A stretch of DNA of 64,000 nucleotides from positions 181,560 through 245,559 of the forward strand of contig NZ_SORX01000001.1 of assembly GCF_004405125.1 (NCBI RefSeq), written 5' to 3'. Position 1 is the stretch's first letter. Each line of letters opens with the position of its first letter. A model generated the notes under the pieces. It did no database searches and was not told where the DNA came from. It saw only the letters and a list, made by a program, of their open reading frames with translations. This document shows positions 34,352-44,331 of the stretch, piece after piece. Origin of the DNA: Jeotgalibacillus salarius. GTDB taxonomy: Bacteria > Bacillota > Bacilli > Bacillales > Jeotgalibacillaceae. The translations under genes were made by a program, and so were the position numbers.

Positions 34352-35512
34352 CTACTTCACTTTATGTTCATTAATTATTGCTTTCACTGTATCAGCTACA
34401 TACTGAATATCGACATCAGTCATTTCGGGAAATAACGGTAGAGTAAGAATACGATCGTATAATTTTTCAGCATGTGGATAATCACCTTTTTGATGACCAA
34501 ACTCCTGATAATATGGCTGTAAATGTACTGGAATATAATGAACGTTCACACCTATCCTAGCTTTTCTTAATTTTATAAAAAACTGTTTTCGGTCAATAGT
34601 TAATAACTCTTCTTTTAATTTGATTACATATAAATGCCAACTAGAGTTACCATCTGGATGCTGAAAAGGGGTTATTAATTCTTTCAAAGAACTAAACTCG
34701 TTATTATACTGCTTAACAATATCCCTACGTCTTTCAATAAACTGATCTAATTTCACAATTTGACTAGTGCCTAATGCAGCTTGTATATCAGTCATTCGAT
34801 AATTATATCCAAGATACTGCATTTCATAATACCATGGGCCTTCACTTTTATTTAACAAGGATCTATCTCGTGTAATTCCATGTGAACGAAACTGAATTAA
34901 CTTTTCATATAGAACCTTATTATTTGTAGTAATAATTCCACCTTCGCCCGTGGTAATATGTTTTACAGGATGAAAGCTGAACATTGTCATATCCGCGATA
35001 GAACCAACTTTTGAATCATTATAAGTAGCACCTATTGCGTGAGCGGCATCTTCTATAACTAATAAATTATTTTCTTTTGCAATTTTCATGATTTCATTCA
35101 TGTTCACTGGTTGCCCTGTAAAATCTACGGGAATTATCGCTTTGGTCTTTTTAGTGATTCTTTTCCTAACCTCGTGAGGATCTATATTGTAAGTTTCTGG
35201 ATCAATATCAGCAAATATTGGCTTCCCACCTTGGTATAGAACACAATTAGCACTAGCAACAAAAGTCATTGGTGTTGTTATTACTTCATCACCATTCCCA
35301 ATTCCTGCTGCAAAACAAGCACCATGTAACGCAGCTGTTCCATTGGAAAATGCTACTGCGTATTTTGCTTCTACATAATCTGCAACTTTTTTTTCAAAGA
35401 TCTCCACCGTTGGTCCTGTAGTTAAATAATCACTTTTTAATACCTCTATAACTGCTTCTATGTCATCTTCATCAATTGATTGTCGTCCGTATGGAATAAA
35501 AGGATGTTTCAT
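34352..35512 (-). CDS. pseC: UDP-4-amino-4,6-dideoxy-N-acetyl-beta-L-altrosamine transaminase
   Basis: 386-residue DegT/DnrJ/EryC1 family PLP aminotransferase. The N-terminus KHPFIPYGRQSIDEDDIEAVIEVLKSDYLTTGP is typical of PseC. EDAAHAIGATYNDSKVGSIADMTMFSFHPVKHITTGEGG (about 160-198) contains the catalytic Lys (HPVK, about 187). It transfers an amino group to C4 of the PseB product. It starts 168 bp after pseB, with a hairpin terminator between, so some read-through or a separate promoter is needed. It overlaps no neighbour. Confidence 0.94.
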   Translation of the reverse strand: MKHPFIPYGRQSIDEDDIEAVIEVLKSDYLTTGPTVEIFEKKVADYVEAKYAVAFSNGTAALHGACFAAGIGNGDEVITTPMTFVASANCVLYQGGKPIFADIDPETYNIDPHEVRKRITKKTKAIIPVDFTGQPVNMNEIMKIAKENNLLVIEDAAHAIGATYNDSKVGSIADMTMFSFHPVKHITTGEGGIITTNNKVLYEKLIQFRSHGITRDRSLLNKSEGPWYYEMQYLGYNYRMTDIQAALGTSQIVKLDQFIERRRDIVKQYNNEFSSLKELITPFQHPDGNSSWHLYVIKLKEELLTIDRKQFFIKLRKARIGVNVHYIPVHLQPYYQEFGHQKGDYPHAEKLYDRILTLPLFPEMTDVDIQYVADTVKAIINEHKVK

Positions 35513-35654
35513 CTTATTGACTCACTCACCTTTACTACTTTTAAATAAATTACGCAACCCCTCTAAATATTACTATTCTTCATTAAATACCACTCGGAAC
35601 CAAAGCCAATCTTATAGAGTAATTTTTTAAACACTCGTTTGAGATAAACTTTGC

Positions 35655-36652
<998 letters not shown>

Positions 36653-38509
36653 TCACACCCCGAGATTTGCTTTTAATTCAAAAAATGCAGGCTCAATAAA
36701 TGAAGTATTAACATCGACTGAGTTAATAAACTTACCAAAACCTTCAACAACCTTAGTTGATTTTTCCCTTGCATTATTTATATAACTTATCTCTTTACTT
36801 AACATGATAATTTGTTCATGTTCAACTCTTACGATAGGCTTTATAAAAACCTTATGGAAATCGTTACCTTCAAGCTTTGTAATTAAATTATCCAATTTCG
36901 CAAATTGTTTTTCAGGTAGAATATAACTTTTACCATTATTTATATCAATCTCATTTATAGTCCTTTTAATTTCTTTTATTGTATTTACATGAATTGAGTG
37001 ACATCTTTCTAGCTTCTTAAATTTACTATGTAGATTATAAGCTGTTAGTGACGACTGTGTTCGTTGGGTACTCCATTTTTTATTAACAACAGACTCCGTT
37101 AAGAATTCAGTGATAACATCTTCAAATGGGATATATGTGGTACCTTCGATATTTGCTCCACCCACGGTAGTATTTATTACATCCGTTCTATTCCAGAGTC
37201 TTAAATATTTTTCCATTGTCTCTTTCATACGTAAAAAACCCTCACTAGTGTAAATATCTTGTCCTGAAACACTCTTTACCGTGACCATTTTTTCATAGTC
37301 ATTTTGAGACAATTTTTGTGCTCGATTATTGTATTCAATCCCTTTTGCATAAAAATCTTGATCTCTATAAGCAAAATTTTGTCCCGCTAATATAATTGGG
37401 GATGCTTCAATTTTGTTAAGTAACTGAAGTATTACAATAGCAATAGAAGGGGCATCATCTACGCCCCCAACTTTTTCTCGTGGGTTGTTCAATAAATATG
37501 GGGTTACATTATCTTGAGAAATAACCATATGAAGTTTTGGTCCCTTATATTTCTCTAAGGTTGGATAACCAACAGTTGTCCCATAAATCATTGGAATATG
37601 CTCAATATTATTATCTATCATTTCTTTAAAAACTTCGTGATTGTGCATTTGTGGATCATAAGTACAAACTGCATCTGGCTCAATGTTATTATTAATTAAC
37701 ACTTTATTAGCTGAACCAACAGCAAAAATATATCCTAAGCCCTCCCTTTTTATCTTCTGAAGTGATTCTATTTCATCCGATAGTGACGGCCCAGCTGATA
37801 CTATTATAACAGGTTTTTCTTTAAAGAAGTTATTGTCTATATCCAAGATATTCGGAGTATTTAAAGTATGTTTAAAGTTTTTAATACTGTTCAATAACCA
37901 TTGTCTTTGAAAAGATAGACTAACTTTAACATTTGTAATCTCAGCTTTTAACTCTTCATTGTAACTTGCTAGAAAAGAGTTATGCTCTTCTTTAAAAACC
38001 CGTTCATAACTAGGATGCGAAATTAAAAATACGCTACCACTAATATACTTAGTGATTTCCTTAATTACATTTTTAAGTTCACCTTTATTTTCCGCAGTGT
38101 ATAACTTATATCTTTTTGCGGAAAATGTATCATTTAAAGCATGAACAGATAAAAAATGATACAAGATAGTTGGGTTCGGCTCATATAAAAAATAATTACG
38201 ATCTGGATATTTTTCCATGATTAATTTAATATGATATCCCATTCCTACTCCAAAGAATATAATATTCTTACACTCATTAATACTTGAATTATATTTATTA
38301 AATATCTGATCGCTTTCTTTTAACGGGTCATACTTACTATGTAAAAAGAGTGAAGTATGTCCATCATGATATTTAATTGTGGGTAAACCTTTTTTTGATA
38401 AAAGTACTTCCACAGAGGAGTCTCTATTTTCTTCTTGTTCATATTGTTTCAAGATATCTCTTAAATTCCGGTTACTCTTCCTTAAAAAATTAATATTCTG
38501 TATGAGCAT
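36653..38509 (-). CDS. Maf-type flagellin glycosyltransferase (DUF115), long
   Basis: About 618 residues of the motility-associated factor family (6-hydroxymethylpterin pyrophosphokinase MptE-like, DUF115). Motifs are IIFFGVGMGYHIKLIMEKYPDRNYFLYEPNP (about 85-115) in the N-terminal domain and PVIIVSAGPSLSDEIESLQKI (about 233) in the central MAF_flag10 domain, followed by CTYDPQMHN and ILAGQNFAYRD. In several bacteria Maf proteins transfer CMP-pseudaminic or legionaminic acid to flagellin Ser/Thr. It lies directly upstream of pseB and after a second Maf. The start at 38509 is preferred; ATGs upstream lie inside the previous gene. No membrane segments. Confidence 0.9.
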   Translation of the reverse strand: MLIQNINFLRKSNRNLRDILKQYEQEENRDSSVEVLLSKKGLPTIKYHDGHTSLFLHSKYDPLKESDQIFNKYNSSINECKNIIFFGVGMGYHIKLIMEKYPDRNYFLYEPNPTILYHFLSVHALNDTFSAKRYKLYTAENKGELKNVIKEITKYISGSVFLISHPSYERVFKEEHNSFLASYNEELKAEITNVKVSLSFQRQWLLNSIKNFKHTLNTPNILDIDNNFFKEKPVIIVSAGPSLSDEIESLQKIKREGLGYIFAVGSANKVLINNNIEPDAVCTYDPQMHNHEVFKEMIDNNIEHIPMIYGTTVGYPTLEKYKGPKLHMVISQDNVTPYLLNNPREKVGGVDDAPSIAIVILQLLNKIEASPIILAGQNFAYRDQDFYAKGIEYNNRAQKLSQNDYEKMVTVKSVSGQDIYTSEGFLRMKETMEKYLRLWNRTDVINTTVGGANIEGTTYIPFEDVITEFLTESVVNKKWSTQRTQSSLTAYNLHSKFKKLERCHSIHVNTIKEIKRTINEIDINNGKSYILPEKQFAKLDNLITKLEGNDFHKVFIKPIVRVEHEQIIMLSKEISYINNAREKSTKVVEGFGKFINSVDVNTSFIEPAFFELKANLGV

Positions 38510-38528
38510 TTCATCACCATCTTTCTTA

Positions 38529-39791
38529 TCATTTAATTGTTTCATAATAAGTTTTGAGAGATTGGTGAAACCATCCTTTAATATAAGCTCCGCCCTCTGT
38601 GCAATTCCACAAATCCACTTTTGAATCATTTTTCTTCACATATGATTCAAACCATTTTAAATAAATAGATAAATTTCTAGATGTTGAAACCTTATTTGTT
38701 AAGTGAAAATTATCCACTTCAATAGTTGTGTATTCTGTATTCACTGTTCTTAAGTCTGAAGTTGATATTGCATGACTTTTACCATCTGTAAAAGCCAAAT
38801 CTTGACCAACAAGCGCAATTCTTGAAGCTCCCATCTTGACCATTAAATCTAGTAGGCATGTAGCGACTGAACCTCCAGTATTAATCAAAGGTTCATTTTT
38901 ATATTTGCTTTGTTCTTCAGCGTATTTATATCCATTTTGCCAAACAATATATCTTTTACCATTAAATGCAGATATCATCTTATGATTGGCAGTTGAAAGA
39001 TAAAAAAGTGTTAAATTATTCGTAAATACACCATCTGTTTGTGCGGAAATTTGGTCATTAGGATCTGAAACCATTAAAAAATCGGGTTTAATTTCATTTT
39101 CTAATAAAGGTTTAAGTGCTGTTCCAACGCACCCTAGAATCACGTTTGTATTTTGCTTAATTTTTTTTAAAAGGGGTAACTGCTTTGTCAAAGATGGTCC
39201 AGCAGATACTAAAATAAATGGTCTTTTTATATAGTTATTAATAAAGTTATTGATACCAGTATCGTTTAGAGTGAGATTACAGTTGAAATTTTCTTCTAAG
39301 GTTTCTTTTTTAGATAGGTACGAACGATTCATATAGTCTATATCTACTAATTTTTCACGTAAAGGATCAAGCGAGTCTGAAATTACATTTAAAGATGGCA
39401 AATGAATTAATAATTCCACCTCATTCTGTTCTAGTTTTGCAAGAAAGTTTTTCTTAATCTCTTCAACAGATTCAGAAGAATAGTAATAAATTTTTTTATC
39501 ATTTAATATCTTATTTTCTAAGTTGGCTTCAATCCAATTTTTATACTCGTTATTAAATTCCCATACTTCAATCTCAATATGAGGATACCTTTCTCTTAAT
39601 GCAAGTATATGGTATCCCATCCCCATTCCAACCACAATAAGTTTAGTGATAACTATATTAATTGCTAACCCTTCCACCCAGCGTTTTGATTCTTTCACTG
39701 GATTATAACAGCTATGTAACTGAACTTTTTGACCATTATCAATTTCAACGGAAATTTGTCCATTTTTTGTTTCACATAAATTCCACTTCAT
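38529..39791 (-). CDS. Maf-type flagellin glycosyltransferase (DUF115), short
   Basis: 420 residues, shorter than the adjacent Maf but with the same landmarks: KLIVVGMGMGYHILALRERYPHIEIEVWEFN (about 50-80), RPFILVSAGPSLTKQLPLLKKI (about 190-211), LMVSDPNDQ and IALVGQDLAFTDGKSHA. It lacks the long C-terminal helical domain of the longer copy. The pair may divide labour between sites, flagellins or donor sugars, or act together; this is inference. It is encoded between the 116-residue protein gene and the long Maf. AT-rich. Confidence 0.9.
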   Translation of the reverse strand: MKWNLCETKNGQISVEIDNGQKVQLHSCYNPVKESKRWVEGLAINIVITKLIVVGMGMGYHILALRERYPHIEIEVWEFNNEYKNWIEANLENKILNDKKIYYYSSESVEEIKKNFLAKLEQNEVELLIHLPSLNVISDSLDPLREKLVDIDYMNRSYLSKKETLEENFNCNLTLNDTGINNFINNYIKRPFILVSAGPSLTKQLPLLKKIKQNTNVILGCVGTALKPLLENEIKPDFLMVSDPNDQISAQTDGVFTNNLTLFYLSTANHKMISAFNGKRYIVWQNGYKYAEEQSKYKNEPLINTGGSVATCLLDLMVKMGASRIALVGQDLAFTDGKSHAISTSDLRTVNTEYTTIEVDNFHLTNKVSTSRNLSIYLKWFESYVKKNDSKVDLWNCTEGGAYIKGWFHQSLKTYYETIK

Positions 39792-39800
39792 ATTACTATT

Positions 39801-40151
39801 TTACACCTCAAATGACTCTATTTTATTTAACCAACTTTCTAATATCGGTGAGATTTCATATTCTAATAGATCAGCGAGTAATACAAAGTCTTGATTTTTA
39901 AGTGTTTGTTCGATTTCAATTAAATATTTATTTATATCTTCAGTGTTTAGATCAAGTGAAATATGATTTTTTTCTATGCCTTTTATAGCATTTGTGACCC
40001 ATTGAATTCCTTCGAATAAGTCCGGTAATAGCTTCATTCCTCGATATTGTTCACCAGCTTGTAGATACTCCCCTATTTTTTCAGAAGCTTGTATTAATCT
40101 TGGAATATATTCTATCAAGGATACTTTAGTATCAATAATTAAATGTCTCAT
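39801..40151 (-). CDS. Small acidic helical protein next to Maf genes, function unknown
   Basis: 116 residues, acidic and helical (MRHLIIDTKVSLIEYIPRLIQASEKIGEYLQAGEQYRGMKLLPDLFEGIQWVTNAI). No signal peptide, membrane segment or motif that I recognise. Its size and helical make-up resemble small flagellar chaperones or adaptor proteins. It lies 120 bp downstream of the flagellin terminator and 9 bp upstream of the short Maf, so it is likely first in the Maf operon. An accessory to glycosylation or to flagellin handling is inference from position only. Confidence 0.75.
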   Translation of the reverse strand: MRHLIIDTKVSLIEYIPRLIQASEKIGEYLQAGEQYRGMKLLPDLFEGIQWVTNAIKGIEKNHISLDLNTEDINKYLIEIEQTLKNQDFVLLADLLEYEISPILESWLNKIESFEV

Positions 40152-40227
40152 TTTTCAACACCCATCTATTTGTTATTTTTAAATATAAAAAAACTGATAA
40201 TATCATAATAAATTTAGTGGAAAATTT

Positions 40228-40264
40228 AATTAAAAAGGCTCTAGCAGGGCTAGAGCCTTTTTAA
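40228..40264 (-). terminator. Terminator of the main flagellin gene
   Basis: AAAAAGGCTCTAGC pairs perfectly with GCTAGAGCCTTTTT around a 3-nt loop, U-rich on both strands. It lies 6 bp after the flagellin stop. Confidence 0.93.
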
Positions 40265-40270
40265 TTATGC

Positions 40271-41104
40271 TTATCCTAGTAATTGTAAAACAGATTGAGG
40301 TTGTTGATTAGCTTGCGCTAGCATTGATTGAGAAGCTTGAGAAAGTATATTTGACTTTGTCATCTCCATCATTTCTTTTGCCATGTCAACATCTCTTACA
40401 CGTGATTCTGCAGCTGAAAGGTTCTCAGAAGCATTGTCTAGGTTAGATATTGTGTGCTCTAAACGATTTTGCATCGCACCAAGATAAGAACGTCCTTCAG
40501 ACACTGTTTTGATTTGCGATTCAATTTCTGTAATAGCAGACTGCGCTCCACTAAATGTAGAAATATCTTCACCTTGAGCACCAGAAACAATCGTTGTCAA
40601 ATCAACACCTGCAGTTCCGAAATCAATTTCTGTTAATTCTGTTGCATTTGCACCTACCTGTATGCTCACAGTTCCACTTTGACCTGCAGTACCGTCTAAG
40701 AGGGTTTGTTTGTTGAACTGTGTATTGTCTTTGATTCTTTCAAGTTCATTACCTAGTTCTTCAAATTCATTTTGTAATGCATCACGATCTTGAGTTACGT
40801 TAGTATCATTTGAAGATTGAACAGCTAGTTCACGCATACGTTGAAGAATGCTATGAGTCTCATCAAGAGCACCCTCTGCAGTTTGGATCATTGAAATACC
40901 ATCTTGAGAGTTACGGCTTGCTTGATCAAGACCACTGATTTGAGCACGCATTTTTTCAGAAATTGCAAGACCTGCTGCATCGTCCCCAGCTTTATTGATA
41001 CGCATACCAGAAGATAGCTTCTCCATAGAAGATTGCATATTTCCTTGGTTAATTCCCATTTGTCGGTGTGTGTTCATTGCTGGAATGTTATTATTGATAA
41101 TCAT
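40271..41104 (-). CDS. hag: Flagellin (main copy)
   Basis: 277 residues with intact D0 and D1 ends: [61 protein letters not shown] and [46 protein letters not shown]. The central variable part is short and rich in Ser and Thr, suitable for O-glycosylation by the adjacent Maf/pse system. It has a near-perfect SigD promoter, a structured leader with two candidate CsrA sites and its own terminator, all features of the major hag gene of Bacillus. A flagellin gene normally follows csrA, and here a decayed group II intron lies between the two. Confidence 0.96.
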   Translation of the reverse strand: MIINNNIPAMNTHRQMGINQGNMQSSMEKLSSGMRINKAGDDAAGLAISEKMRAQISGLDQASRNSQDGISMIQTAEGALDETHSILQRMRELAVQSSNDTNVTQDRDALQNEFEELGNELERIKDNTQFNKQTLLDGTAGQSGTVSIQVGANATELTEIDFGTAGVDLTTIVSGAQGEDISTFSGAQSAITEIESQIKTVSEGRSYLGAMQNRLEHTISNLDNASENLSAAESRVRDVDMAKEMMEMTKSNILSQASQSMLAQANQQPQSVLQLLG

Positions 41105-41109
41105 TTTAT

Positions 41110-41150
41110 ATTTCCTCCCTGAATGTGTCGCAAACGTCCTTGTTTGCGAT
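41110..41150 (-). promoter_or_regulatory. Candidate CsrA-binding leader of the main flagellin
   Basis: In the mRNA a hairpin (TCGCAAAC/GTTTGCGA, 41128-41149) shows ACAAGGACG in its loop, a near match to the CsrA consensus RUACARGGAUGU. A second GGA-containing site (CAGGGAGGAA, about 41112-41121) is the ribosome binding site. This two-site plan is that of Bacillus subtilis hag, where CsrA blocks translation until FliW removes it. Confidence 0.65.
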
Positions 41151-41168
41151 GAGTATTTTGGGCAAGAG

Positions 41169-41186
41169 AGAAGCGGCGCCGCTTCT
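41169..41186 (-). other. Perfect GC-rich palindrome in the flagellin leader
   Basis: AGAAGCGGCGCCGCTTCT, an 18-bp perfect palindrome between the SigD promoter and the CsrA hairpin. It would lie near the 5' end of the mRNA and could stabilise it; it is far more GC-rich than its surroundings. Confidence 0.6.
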
Positions 41187-41203
41187 TAACTTGCTTACTA
41201 GTT

Positions 41204-41230
41204 ATATCGGTGGTGTCCAGTAGATGTTTA
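41204..41230 (-). promoter_or_regulatory. SigD promoter of the main flagellin
   Basis: On the minus strand TAAA-N15-ACCGATAT, one base off the flagellar sigma consensus, 100 bp before the flagellin start. Confidence 0.82.
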
Positions 41231-41288
41231 TAGTTTATTAAAAAATCTTTTAAAAAATATTTATTTGGTGTACTTTAACTGTTTGGTA

Positions 41289-41877
41289 ATCGAGTAGGAG
41301 GGGGGAATAACTTTCTTCTCTTACACCACCGTAAGGACGAAGCCATATAAGGACGTTCAAAATTTTATAAGATTACAACGGATATGTTTTTTAACCCTAT
41401 TAGTTGCAAGTATTTATTGTATAACACTAAATGAATAATAGCGGTTTTCAATAGAAGCACGTGGCCATTACGGATATTGGCATTATCCATGATATACTAT
41501 AGAACTTTTACACCTTCAATTTTCTGTAGTACTTGATCATTACTTTCTTACATTCTTTCACTTTTAGCAAAATTAATTTCTTCAATTTATAACTGATGTC
41601 AGGTGTAATTTCATGAGATTCTTTCCCTTAATCTATCCGTCATACTTATTCCTATCCCATCCGGAGATATTATGGACTTTATTTTTTGCAAAATCGTCCT
41701 AAGTTATAAACCTCGGATTTGATTCGTTAACCTCCTAACTACTATTATTCTGTGGCTTCCTTCAGTTTTCACGTCACCAGTCACAAGGAATACCCCTTCC
41801 CTTTGACTAATCGTTCGCCTATCTCAACGGCTATAACGGACTTTCACCGTCAAGTTGGTAAACTCCCCTGGCATTAC
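41289..41877 (-). mobile_element. Decayed group II intron without intact maturase
   Basis: On the minus strand the left part has GGTGAAAGTCCG, AGGCGAACG, GTGAAAACTGAAGGAAGC and GGAGGTTAACGAA, in the order found in domain I of bacterial group II introns. The right end has ACGGTGGTGTAAGAG (domain V remnant) and ends CCTCCTACTCGAT, the usual intron 3' end. A 36-codon remnant in between resembles the maturase C-terminus. The length of 589 bp means most of the reverse transcriptase is deleted. It starts exactly after the csrA terminator stem, the target type of class C introns. The 5' GTAATG is not the canonical GUGYG. It explains most of the 41105-41905 gap. Confidence 0.65.
41380..41487 (-). pseudogene. 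Remnant of group II intron reverse transcriptase/maturase
   Basis: One minus-strand frame reads NANIRNGHVLLLKTAIIHL followed by VLYNKYLQLIGLKNIS. Intact maturases usually end in a motif of the form SRNGYWR..KTPIIH.AL.NKYL..GL. GHVLLL can be derived from GYWRLS by a few substitutions. No upstream polymerase motif (YADD) remains. Confidence 0.55.
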
Positions 41878-41915
41878 AAAAGACTAATCCGCTTTATTTA
41901 GCGAATTAGTCTTTT
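41878..41915 (-). terminator. csrA terminator
   Basis: On the minus strand AAAAGACTAAT pairs with ATTAGTCTTTT, extended by CGCT/AGCG, and ends in TTTT. It overlaps the csrA stop codon. The intron begins at the next base. Confidence 0.85.
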
Positions 41916-42121
41916 GTAAATAGTTTTGATAAATCAATTGTTCTGTTGGCCGCTTCATTCTCTTCCTTGATAGCGATAAAGATTTCTTTTCTATGTATCT
42001 CAACATGCTTCGGTGCATCAATTCCGAGTTTCACCTGATCTCCTTGAACTGAAAGCACTGTGATTTCGATGTCATCACCAATTCTGATTGCTTCGCCTGT
42101 TTTTCTTGTTAGCACTAACAT
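41906..42121 (-). CDS. csrA: Carbon storage regulator CsrA
   Basis: 71-residue CsrA/Rsm[49 protein letters not shown], including the RNA-binding Arg (HRKE). In Bacillus it represses hag translation by binding the leader and covering the ribosome binding site; FliW antagonises it. The gene lies 4 bp after fliW, so both are made together. The candidate target leader is only 0.8 kb downstream. Length is normal for Gram-positive CsrA. Confidence 0.97.
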   Translation of the reverse strand: MLVLTRKTGEAIRIGDDIEITVLSVQGDQVKLGIDAPKHVEIHRKEIFIAIKEENEAANRTIDLSKLFTKD

Positions 42122-42125
42122 CTGA

Positions 42126-42557
42126 TCACTCCTTCACAGCAGCCGCTGTGACTGGCTGTTTTCTGGAGTAGTCCTGAAGAATAATTTGCTTGGCTTTTTT
42201 ATTTTTCAGGTTAAACACAAGTGGTGCCTGCAGGTTAGCAGTTGAGTCACTGAAATGCTCTCTGACTGTCAAAATAACATAGACAATCGAATCTTCAGGT
42301 TTTTCAAGCTCAAGTGCATGAGTAACTGCTTCATCAAGTTTAATTTCGTACTCTTGGAAAAATGAAAATGGATTACTGATAATAAATCCAAGTGAAGGGG
42401 TCAATGTGGACTGAAGGACGAAAAAGATGTCGTTGTCTTTAAATGAAAGAAGCGTGAAATGTTTTTCATCCTCAAATCCGGGAATTCCTTTTTCAAAATG
42501 CCATATACTATTTTCGTCAATTTCGATCTGACCATGGTATTTCGTTTCAATCTTCAT
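42126..42557 (-). CDS. fliW: Flagellar assembly factor FliW
   Basis: 143 residues: [39 protein letters not shown] is the FliW family start. FliW binds either flagellin or CsrA; when flagellin is exported, freed FliW inhibits CsrA and flagellin translation resumes. The gene order yviE-fliW-csrA is that of Bacillus subtilis. The ATG follows AGGAGC. It lies 19 bp after yviE. Confidence 0.96.
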   Translation of the reverse strand: MKIETKYHGQIEIDENSIWHFEKGIPGFEDEKHFTLLSFKDNDIFFVLQSTLTPSLGFIISNPFSFFQEYEIKLDEAVTHALELEKPEDSIVYVILTVREHFSDSTANLQAPLVFNLKNKKAKQIILQDYSRKQPVTAAAVKE

Positions 42558-42576
42558 GGAACGAACAGCTCCTAGT

Positions 42577-43140
42577 TTAGATTTCCTGATTTACAACGCT
42601 GAATCTGATTGAGTTCAGTTGTTGCATATGAAATTTTACTTCCTGTGGCGTATAACTGATTCTTGGTTTTTGTACACGAGAATTGTTTTCTACGCCGCCT
42701 TTTGAAAACTGAATATCAGTTGTGCCTGGACGATAATCCATTTTCACACTGAAAGGCGGAGGGACGAAGCCGATATTGAATGATGGTGGTGGACCTTCAT
42801 AGTTACTTTTGGCGATTGACTTAATCGGATCACCGCCATTTTCAATTCTCATCAGTGCATCACCTTCTGAAGCAACGCGCTGCATCCCTTTTAGCACTTC
42901 CTGATTCCCTTCAGCGGCCCATTCACGGATGCGTCGGGAAATCGGTTTGATATCCATTGATGCCCAAGCTTCCGTCTGGTCAATTGAGAGCCAGCCTTTT
43001 GTTGTAGAGATGCTCATTTTTGAAGGAGTCTGCTTCAGGTTTAGCACTGCCTGTGGCTGCTCTATTTGTTGCTGTCCCTGCGAAGACGTCATTCCGATCT
43101 TCGCTTGGGTTTGATCTATTTGTATTTGAGGAATTTGCAT
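42577..43140 (-). CDS. yviE: YviE-family flagellar operon protein (DUF6470)
   Basis: 187 residues: MQIPQIQIDQTQAKIGMTSSQGQQQIEQP start and FNIGFVPPPFSVKMDYRPGTTDIQF in the middle are typical of YviE proteins, encoded between flgL and fliW in Bacillales. The function is unknown. It has no signal peptide. GGAGGGGGAATAACC precedes the ATG. In many Bacillales it directly follows flgL; here 300 bp with a 125-bp repeat lies between. Confidence 0.88.
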   Translation of the reverse strand: MQIPQIQIDQTQAKIGMTSSQGQQQIEQPQAVLNLKQTPSKMSISTTKGWLSIDQTEAWASMDIKPISRRIREWAAEGNQEVLKGMQRVASEGDALMRIENGGDPIKSIAKSNYEGPPPSFNIGFVPPPFSVKMDYRPGTTDIQFSKGGVENNSRVQKPRISYTPQEVKFHMQQLNSIRFSVVNQEI

Positions 43141-43199
43141 TGGTTATTCCCCCTCCATCGTTCTGGGAATCGCTGTTGATTTACTTATTAGCTTGGCGT

Positions 43200-43323
43200 C
43201 CGATCTCTGTTGCAGGCGGATGCTTTCCGCGTGGACGGCGGGGAGCCTCCCCAACGCTTCGTGTCTGCGGGGTCTCACCTGTCCGGCTTCTCACGCTGGA
43301 GGCTCCGCCTTCCACTCCGATCT
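43200..43323. repeat. Family E 125-bp repeat, copy 1
   Basis: Terminal inverted parts (CAGGCGGATGCTTTCC and GGAGGCTCCGCCTTCC) enclose the diagnostic core TGTCTGCGGGGTCTCACC. It lies between flgL and yviE, splitting an operon that is contiguous in Bacillus subtilis. The remaining 43324-43440 holds nothing clear. Confidence 0.8.
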
Positions 43324-43440
43324 ACCGCTTTGTATAAAGCTTTGAATATCCCATAATAATGCAATAATGAAACAATTGTATTTACTTACTAATAAACTGA
43401 CAAACTTTTGTAATTCAAGTTGCATCCAAATAGCGTAAAT

Positions 43441-44319
43441 TTAACGTAGAAAATCCATTAACGAAGGCTGGATAATACGTGATCCAACTGAGAGCGCTGC
43501 ACGGTGCACGCTTTCCTGAACTTTCATATCAGTGATAACTTTCTCAAAATCAATATCTTCATTATCAGACATGACTCGTGTTGCAATCACTTCCTGCTCG
43601 CTTACACGTGAGTCCATCAGTTCGATACGGTTGTATCTCGCACCTAGTGATGAACGCTCGTTCGATAGGTTCGTCATATGTGTGTCCATGTTTGTTAAAT
43701 AATCATTGATATCGTCACCAGTGGAGTTTTCATCATCTAATGTTGCAAGAATGTTGTCAATGTCATCAAACATTTCCTGAGAAAAAACAGCGGGCCCGTC
43801 AATATTCACTTTAATATGAACACCTTTTGATAATTCAATTTCAACCGCTTCATTATTAACTGGATACTCACCATTCGCCACGTCTAGCGGCTTAGACGTT
43901 GTATCTGTACCATTGAATAAATATTTGTCACCAAATTTCGTATTTCCAATTTCTTCAATATGTTCTTTTAACTGCTCAATTTCGGCACGTGTCGTTTTTC
44001 TCTGATCAGCATCGTAGGTATCGTTAGAAGTTTGAACGAGCAGTTCACGCAGACGTTGCATTGCCTGGTTTGCTTTATCAAGTGATGAGTCTGCATTTTC
44101 TACCCAATTATAAGCTTCTGAGAAGTTACGTTTATACTGTTCTACTTCTGTCAGGTTTCTGCGGTAGAGAACACCTTTCATTGCGACAACAGGGTCGTCA
44201 GAAGGACGTGAAATCTTTTTCTGCGTCGCGATCTGTTCCTGCTGCTTGCCCATTTTGTCATAGCTCTGCGTCAGGTTGCGCAGCATGTTACTTGAAAGCA
44301 TTGATTGTGTTACACGCAT
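43441..44319 (-). CDS. flgL: Flagellar hook-filament junction protein FlgL
   Basis: 292 residues: MRVTQSMLSSNMLRNLTQSYDKMGKQQEQIATQKKISRPSDDPVVAMKGVLYRRNL at the N-terminus and the flagellin-like C-terminus DIDFEKVITDMKVQESVHRAALSVGSRIIQPSLMDFLR. FlgL (HAP3) joins hook-associated FlgK to the filament. It lies 12 bp after flgK, with AAGGAGTG before the ATG. Length is normal. Confidence 0.96.
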   Translation of the reverse strand: MRVTQSMLSSNMLRNLTQSYDKMGKQQEQIATQKKISRPSDDPVVAMKGVLYRRNLTEVEQYKRNFSEAYNWVENADSSLDKANQAMQRLRELLVQTSNDTYDADQRKTTRAEIEQLKEHIEEIGNTKFGDKYLFNGTDTTSKPLDVANGEYPVNNEAVEIELSKGVHIKVNIDGPAVFSQEMFDDIDNILATLDDENSTGDDINDYLTNMDTHMTNLSNERSSLGARYNRIELMDSRVSEQEVIATRVMSDNEDIDFEKVITDMKVQESVHRAALSVGSRIIQPSLMDFLR

Positions 44320-44331
44320 TTAGTTCACTCC

